Shown here in pieces: positions 8,936 to 13,191 of a stretch of DNA of 13,191 nucleotides. The DNA is from an uncultured Bacillaceae bacterium (GTDB taxonomy: Bacteria > Bacillota > Bacilli > Bacillales > Alkalibacillaceae): the NCBI GenBank assembly GCA_937958375.1, contig CALGNY010000179.1:1-13191 (forward strand). The letters run 5' to 3'. Both the position numbers and the translations under genes were made by a program. Numbering within the stretch: position 1 is the stretch's first letter; each line of letters opens with the position of its first letter. Under the pieces are notes generated by a model. The model saw only the letters and a program-made list of their open reading frames with translations. It had not been told where the DNA came from and did not search any database.

Positions 8936-9874
8936 ATGATTAAGGTACGGACACGTGATTTGATGGAACAGTTCAATTTGGAATTGATTGCCGGAGAAGA
9001 CGGCTTACATAGAGAAATCGTAACGAGTGACATTTCCCGCCCAGGGATGGAGATGGCGGGTTATTTTAAATATTATCCGAAAGAGCGGCTGCAATTGATG
9101 GGTCGGACGGAATTGTCTTTTTTGATCGACCTGCCGAATAATGAAATGCGTGAATTGATGTATAATCTTTGTACAGATGTGACGCCAGGCATCGTCATTA
9201 CGCGTGGTCAGGATGTGCCTCAAGGGGTCATTGATGTCGCGAACGCGGCAGGTGTACCGTTGATGCGCTCGAAGTATAAAACAACACTGGTCATCAGTCG
9301 GCTGACGAACTTTTTGGAAACGAAATTCGCTCCAACGACGGCCGTCCATGGTGTGTTGGTGGATGTGTATGGGGTCGGCGTATTGATAACCGGTAAAAGT
9401 GGCATCGGGAAAAGTGAGACGGCGCTTGAGCTTGTGAAGCGCGGTCATCGTTTGGTTGCCGATGACAACGTGGAGATCCGTCAAGAGGATTATGACACGC
9501 TCATCGGAAACCCGCCGAATTTGATTGAGCATTTGCTGGAAATCAGAGGGCTCGGAATCATCAATGTGATGACGTTATTCGGTGCGGGGGCAGTCCGGAA
9601 TTACAAACGTATTTCGCTTGTGGTTCACTTGGAAACATGGGAAGATCAGAAGCAATATGACCGCCTAGGATTGGATGAAGATCATATGCGGATCATGGAC
9701 GTCGATTTGCCGAAAGCGACGATTCCGGTTCGTCCAGGAAGAAACTTATCTGTTATTGTTGAGGTGGCTGCGATGAACTTCCGTCTGAAACGGATGGGCG
9801 TCAATACGGCAGAGGAATTTTCAGATCGGTTGAATTCGGTATTTGATGACGTCGATCATAAGGAAATTGAGTAA
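8936..9874 (+). CDS. hprK: HPr kinase/phosphorylase
   Basis: HprK phosphorylates the phosphotransferase protein HPr on serine 46 when glycolytic intermediates are high, enabling CcpA-mediated carbon catabolite repression. It removes the phosphate by phosphorolysis, releasing pyrophosphate. The 312-residue product has an N-terminal domain (about 1-125) and a kinase domain with His139, Walker A GKSGIGKS (153-160), Asp176/Asp177, and the HprK signature [10 protein letters not shown] (202-211). All are intact and the length matches B. subtilis (310). ATG at 8936 follows TTTGGAGGCG; an in-frame TTG at 8864 would overlap the promoter elements. It heads the operon, with lgt 33 bp downstream and ppaX, which removes the pyrophosphate, three genes later. 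Confidence 0.97.
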   Translation: MIKVRTRDLMEQFNLELIAGEDGLHREIVTSDISRPGMEMAGYFKYYPKERLQLMGRTELSFLIDLPNNEMRELMYNLCTDVTPGIVITRGQDVPQGVIDVANAAGVPLMRSKYKTTLVISRLTNFLETKFAPTTAVHGVLVDVYGVGVLITGKSGIGKSETALELVKRGHRLVADDNVEIRQEDYDTLIGNPPNLIEHLLEIRGLGIINVMTLFGAGAVRNYKRISLVVHLETWEDQKQYDRLGLDEDHMRIMDVDLPKATIPVRPGRNLSVIVEVAAMNFRLKRMGVNTAEEFSDRLNSVFDDVDHKEIE

Positions 9875-9907
9875 ACGGATAATCAGTTGAAAGCTAGGTG
9901 AACGAGA

Positions 9908-10849
9908 ATGTATTGTACACATGAACCCTATGATCGAGTATTTATCGAAATTGGCTCGCTTCCGATTTATTGGTATGGTTTTTTGATTATGCTCGGTGCG
10001 TTACTGGCGTTGATTGCGGCGACGCAAGAAGGGAAGCGGCTCGGCTTACATAAAGATTTTTTCATTGATTTATTGATTTTTGCAGTGCCGGCAGCCATTG
10101 TCGGGGCACGGCTTTACTATGTAGCGTTCGAATGGGATCGATATAATTCCTTGATGGACATCATCGATATCCGCGAAGGTGGTTTGGCGATTCACGGGGC
10201 GTTGTTGTTTGCGGTAATCACGGCTTATTTTTATGCGAAATTCAAAGATGTTTCGTTTTGGAAAATTGCCGATATTGCGGCGCCAAGTTTGTTGATCGGA
10301 CAGATTTTGGGGCGTTGGGGAAACTTCATGAACCAAGAAGCCTATGGTGGACCGATTTCAGAGCAGGTGTATCAAAACTTCCATCAATACTTACCGAATT
10401 GGATCATGAATCAGATGTGTGTCGATGGGACGTATATGCATCCGACGTTTTTGTATGAGTCGATGTGGAACGTACTCGTCTTGATCTTGTTGCTTGTTTT
10501 ACGTTATAAAGTCAATCCGAGACGTGGCGTCATTTTCTTGAACTACCTCATCTGGTATTCTGTCGGTCGCTTCTTTATCGAAGGAATGCGGACGGATAGC
10601 TTGTATATTGATTTGTTCGTCGTCGAATTGAGAACGGCACAGCTGGTTTCCATCCTACTGATTGCTGGTGCGATTATCATTATGTTGTATCGCAAAATGA
10701 ACGGTTATGCGGATGTGTTATACGACGGCACCCCGGTTGGAGGGTATTCGAAAGGAAGCCCGTCGAAAAACCGGAAAGCGAACCAGACGAAGAAGAATCA
10801 ACCGGCGAAAAAAGGTCAGGCAAAGAAAAAGGGAAAGCGTAAGAAGTAA
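9908..10849 (+). CDS. lgt: Prolipoprotein diacylglyceryl transferase
   Basis: Lgt transfers diacylglycerol from phosphatidylglycerol to the lipobox cysteine of prolipoproteins, the first step of lipoprotein maturation in the membrane. The 313-residue product has about seven membrane helices, the conserved REGGLAIHG stretch (89-97; His96 in the usual catalytic position) and the family signature GRWGNFMNQE (135-144). The protein is longer than B. subtilis Lgt (269) because of a C-terminal Lys-rich tail (about 281-313) after the last helix. Lys-rich Lgt tails occur in several Firmicutes, and this one would face the cytoplasm. The start is supported by AGGTGA about 8 bp upstream. It lies second in the hprK operon, the usual place in Bacillales. 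Confidence 0.96.
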   Translation: MYCTHEPYDRVFIEIGSLPIYWYGFLIMLGALLALIAATQEGKRLGLHKDFFIDLLIFAVPAAIVGARLYYVAFEWDRYNSLMDIIDIREGGLAIHGALLFAVITAYFYAKFKDVSFWKIADIAAPSLLIGQILGRWGNFMNQEAYGGPISEQVYQNFHQYLPNWIMNQMCVDGTYMHPTFLYESMWNVLVLILLLVLRYKVNPRRGVIFLNYLIWYSVGRFFIEGMRTDSLYIDLFVVELRTAQLVSILLIAGAIIIMLYRKMNGYADVLYDGTPVGGYSKGSPSKNRKANQTKKNQPAKKGQAKKKGKRKK

Positions 10850-10881
10850 ATGATTGGAGCATCATGTAAAGGAGCATCGCA

Positions 10882-11829
10882 TTGAGAGATATTCTGAGAA
10901 AAGGGCTATTCAGCGGCCTGAACTTAACATGGACATTAGGAAAAGTCATCTTTCCGATCACATTGATTGTGACCATTCTGCAATTCACACCGGTCATGCC
11001 GATGATCATTAGTTGGCTGGAGCCGCTGATGGGTTTCATCGGATTGTCTGGTGAAGCGGCTGTTCCGCTCGTGTTGGGGAATGTGCTCAATTTATATGCT
11101 GGGATTGCAGCGATCGTCAGTTTTGAGTTTACCGTCAAAGAAGTTTTTATCATGGCAGTCATGCTGTCGTTTTCACATAATTTATTCATTGAATCCGCAG
11201 TGGCTTCTAAAGTGGGCGTGAAATTTTGGGTGATTTTGCTCGTGCGCGTTGGTTTGGCGCTTGTCTCCGCCTTCCTGATCAACTTATTATGGAAAGGCGG
11301 CGGCGAACTGGCGCAATACGGGATGATCTCTTCCCAAGCCGAACCGGAAGGCTGGACGGCAATCATTTTAAATGCGGTTCAGACGGCGACGCTCGCCATA
11401 TTACAGCTGGCTCTGATTGTCATTCCTTTGATGATCGTGATGCAGTGGTTGCGCGATCGTCACTGGTTGGATTGGCTGTCCGATAAGATGGCACCGATGA
11501 CACGGATTATCGGCGTTGAAAAAAATGCTTCGATGACATTGGTCACCGGCCTGACGATAGGTTTGGCGTATGGCGCTGGTGTCATGATCCAGGCAGTCAA
11601 AGAGGACCATGTATCCAAAAAAGATATGTACCTGGTGCTGATTTTCTTGGTGACCTGTCACGCGGTCGTGGAGGATACGCTGATCTTCATCCCGCTCGGC
11701 ATCCCGGTTTGGCCGTTATTGTTGATCCGACTGGTTACAGCACTGGTCTTGACGATTACGATTGCAGCGGTTTGGAAGCGAGTCGATAGACGGAAATCTT
11801 TACGAGGAAAGGAACCGATTCGAACATGA
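10882..11829 (+). CDS. yvoD: Nucleoside-recognition (Gate) domain membrane protein, YvoD-like
   Basis: The product is a 315-residue polytopic membrane protein with about eight hydrophobic segments and two halves that look related, as in SpmA/SpmB-like Gate-domain proteins. Position between lgt and ppaX matches yvoD of B. subtilis (about 310 residues). The transported or sensed substrate is unknown; the nucleoside-recognition name is a domain label and not proof of function. The start is TTG at 10882, with AAAGGAG (10868-10874) 7 bp upstream; no in-frame ATG fits better. The stop overlaps the ppaX start by 4 bp (ATGA), so the pair is probably translationally coupled. Confidence 0.88.
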   Translation: MRDILRKGLFSGLNLTWTLGKVIFPITLIVTILQFTPVMPMIISWLEPLMGFIGLSGEAAVPLVLGNVLNLYAGIAAIVSFEFTVKEVFIMAVMLSFSHNLFIESAVASKVGVKFWVILLVRVGLALVSAFLINLLWKGGGELAQYGMISSQAEPEGWTAIILNAVQTATLAILQLALIVIPLMIVMQWLRDRHWLDWLSDKMAPMTRIIGVEKNASMTLVTGLTIGLAYGAGVMIQAVKEDHVSKKDMYLVLIFLVTCHAVVEDTLIFIPLGIPVWPLLLIRLVTALVLTITIAAVWKRVDRRKSLRGKEPIRT

Positions 11830-12464
11830 AAATCGAAACGATCTTATTTGATTTGGACGGCACGTTGATCGATACGAACGAACTGATCATTTCGTCGTTC
11901 CAACATACGATAAAAAAATATGCAGACAGAGAGTATACGGAGGATGAGGTCCAGGAATTCATTGGGCCGCCGCTCCGTGATTCGTTGATGAAAATTCGTC
12001 CGGACCAAATCGATGAAATGATGGATACGTACCGGACGCATAACTTGGAGAACCATGATCGCTTGGTGACTGCGTTTGATGGCGTCTTGGAAACGGTCAA
12101 AACGCTTCATGAAAAAGGCGTCAAGATGGCGATTGTGACAACGAAACTCCGGGATACCGCGGATAAAGGCTTGGCGCTTACCGGATTGGATCAATATTTT
12201 GATGTGGTGATCGGGTTGGACGATGTCGACAATGCGAAGCCACACCCTGAACCATTGGTCGAAGCGATGGACCGGTTGAAGGCCGACCCGATGACGACGT
12301 TGATGGTCGGTGATAATTCGCATGATATCGAAGCGGCCCATAACGCCGGTGTGTTGGCAGCCGGTGTCGCTTGGTCAGCAAAAGGCCGCGCGTTTTTGGA
12401 GACGTTTGAGCCGCATTATATGTTGGACGATATCAGCGAGTTGCTGGAGATTATTGAAGGGTAA
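11826..12464 (+). CDS. ppaX: Pyrophosphatase PpaX, HAD superfamily
   Basis: PpaX hydrolyses inorganic pyrophosphate. In Bacillus it is thought to pull HprK toward dephosphorylating HPr-Ser-P by removing the pyrophosphate made in phosphorolysis. The 212-residue product has the HAD motifs: FDLDGT with nucleophile Asp9 and Asp11, the VTTK motif (motif II Thr), the NAKPHPEP lysine motif, and the acidic VGDNSHD motif. The cap region, with EFIGPPLRDS and MDTYRTHN, resembles B. subtilis PpaX (216 residues) in detail, which separates it from generic phosphoglycolate phosphatases. It overlaps yvoD by 4 bp. The Shine-Dalgarno lies within yvoD (GAGGAAAGG about 10 bp upstream). Confidence 0.95.
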   Translation: MKIETILFDLDGTLIDTNELIISSFQHTIKKYADREYTEDEVQEFIGPPLRDSLMKIRPDQIDEMMDTYRTHNLENHDRLVTAFDGVLETVKTLHEKGVKMAIVTTKLRDTADKGLALTGLDQYFDVVIGLDDVDNAKPHPEPLVEAMDRLKADPMTTLMVGDNSHDIEAAHNAGVLAAGVAWSAKGRAFLETFEPHYMLDDISELLEIIEG

Positions 12465-12530
12465 GTTTTTAAAGGTTGTGGCGACTCATTTGGTGGAGCT
12501 GCTTGAAAGAAAGGCTAGAGGTGACAGGTC

Positions 12531-13037
12531 ATGAGAAACACAAAACGATATCCCGTTGAAGATGCAAATTCGTTGTGGCAACTCTATCGAACGGTCTCCT
12601 TTTTCAAAGTCGCAAAGAATTTTATTTTTATCCAGATCGGTCGCTATACACCAAGCTTGCGGGTGAAACGTTGGCTCTACAACACCTTTTTGCGAATGAA
12701 AATTGGGGAAAAATCATCGCTCGCACTGATGGTCATGCCCGATCTCATGTTTCCTGAAAAAATAACGGTCGGCCGGAATTCAATCATCGGCTACAACACG
12801 ACCTTGCTTGCACATGAATATTTGATTGATGAGTATCGGTTGGGCGAAATCATCATTGGCGATAACGTCATGATCGGTGCCAACTGTACGATTTTACCCG
12901 GCGTGACCATCGGCGACGGCGCCATCGTTTCAGCGGCAACCCTCGTCCACGAAGACGTCCCTGCAGGCGCATTCGTCGGCGGCAACCCGATGAAGCTCAT
13001 TTACACGAAAGAAGAAATGGAAAAAAGAAATCAATAA
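12531..13037 (+). CDS. yvoF: Hexapeptide-repeat acyltransferase, YvoF-like
   Basis: This 168-residue protein is of the left-handed beta-helix acetyltransferase type. Residues 1-65 are a mostly helical, basic N-terminus. From about 77 to 152 there are hexapeptide-type turns (ITVGRNSIIGYN, IIIGDNVMIGANCTILPGVTIGDGAIVSA), followed by the typical C-terminal AGAFVGGNPMKLI. His95 is a candidate catalytic residue. The acceptor substrate is unknown; an acetyl-CoA-dependent O-acetyltransferase is likely from the family. The ATG follows AGAGGTGA (12517-12524) by 6 bp. A 66-bp gap separates it from ppaX with no terminator, so it is the last gene of the hprK operon, as in B. subtilis. Confidence 0.9.
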   Translation: MRNTKRYPVEDANSLWQLYRTVSFFKVAKNFIFIQIGRYTPSLRVKRWLYNTFLRMKIGEKSSLALMVMPDLMFPEKITVGRNSIIGYNTTLLAHEYLIDEYRLGEIIIGDNVMIGANCTILPGVTIGDGAIVSAATLVHEDVPAGAFVGGNPMKLIYTKEEMEKRNQ

Positions 13038-13042
13038 CATTT

Positions 13043-13097
13043 AAAAAGGAGTTTCCTTTCATCTAATCGAATGATTAAGACGAGGAGACTCTTTTTT
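13043..13097 (+). terminator. Rho-independent terminator of the hprK operon
   Basis: AAAAAGGAGTTTCC (13043-13056) pairs along 14 bases with GGAGACTCTTTTTT (13084-13097), including two G-T wobbles. The loop holds a smaller inner hairpin, TAATC (13064-13068) with GATTA (13073-13077). The long A/T base is symmetric, so it could also end transcription arriving from the right. It starts 6 bp after the yvoF stop. Confidence 0.88.
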
Positions 13098-13191
13098 GTT
13101 AAGCTAGAAAGAGATGGATTGGGATTTTTGCTCGTGCTTGGGGTGAGCGGGTGCTCAACGCCCTTTACGGCGAGGATTGTTCCGTAGCGGT
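13098..13191. other. Unassigned right end of the window
   Basis: No gene can be supported in these 94 bp. They contain a small inverted repeat, TGAGC (13144-13148) with GCTCA (13153-13157), and a short CGCC/GGCG pair. In B. subtilis hisZ and other his genes follow yvoF, but nothing here is recognisable as such. A 22-codon frame from TTG 13119 to TAG 13187 with a lipobox-like LGVSGC was considered and rejected. Confidence 0.3.

Noticed and set aside
13119..13187. A 22-codon frame with a lipobox-like LGVSGC, suggesting a small lipoprotein
   Set aside because: The start is TTG without a good ribosome binding site, there are no basic N-terminal residues, and it lies directly after a strong terminator. 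The match is probably chance.

Overview
This window comes from a low-to-moderate GC Gram-positive bacterium of the order Bacillales, of Bacillaceae or Planococcaceae type; I cannot name the genus. The basis is gene content and order: uvrB-uvrA, a yvlB/yvlD pair, then hprK-lgt-yvoD-ppaX-yvoF, which is the arrangement familiar from Bacillus subtilis and its relatives. Bacillithiol genes (yojF-bshB2), strong Shine-Dalgarno sites, a GAAC-N4-GTTC LexA box and a SigmaB-type promoter all agree with this.

Layout. Positions 1-126 hold six tandem 21-bp repeats, cut by the left edge, followed by about 125 bp with nothing recognisable. A LexA-type SOS box sits inside a promoter (251-279) that drives uvrB and uvrA, the nucleotide-excision-repair genes. 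Without an intervening terminator, and 25 bp after uvrA, come yojF and bshB2 (bacillithiol biosynthesis). This four-gene group ends at a hairpin terminator near 6255-6285. A second plus-strand unit holds a DUF4097 protein (YvlB/LiaX type) and a small membrane protein (YvlD type), which are envelope-associated families. It ends at a bidirectional terminator (7902-7936) facing a convergent minus-strand gene. That gene encodes a two-helix YrhK-like membrane protein with a long acidic disordered tail and has a good SigmaB-type promoter. Divergent from it is the hprK operon: hprK, lgt, yvoD, ppaX, yvoF, closed by a strong terminator at 13043-13097. The last 94 bp show no supported gene.

How the genes work together. 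HPr kinase/phosphorylase phosphorylates HPr at serine for carbon catabolite control. It removes the phosphate by phosphorolysis, which releases pyrophosphate, and PpaX hydrolyses that pyrophosphate. lgt (lipoprotein lipidation), yvoD (membrane protein with nucleoside-recognition/Gate fold) and yvoF (hexapeptide acyltransferase) share the transcript but have no obvious mechanistic link to it.

Most of the window is conserved housekeeping sequence. No defence system, CRISPR array, insertion sequence or RNA gene was seen. The less ordinary points are the 21-bp repeat array, the probable coupling of bacillithiol genes to an SOS-controlled repair transcript, the SigmaB-type YrhK-like gene inserted into a conserved region, and a terminator hairpin that also holds a perfect ribosome binding site for an 18-codon reading frame. 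All calls were made by reading the sequence; no database search was run.
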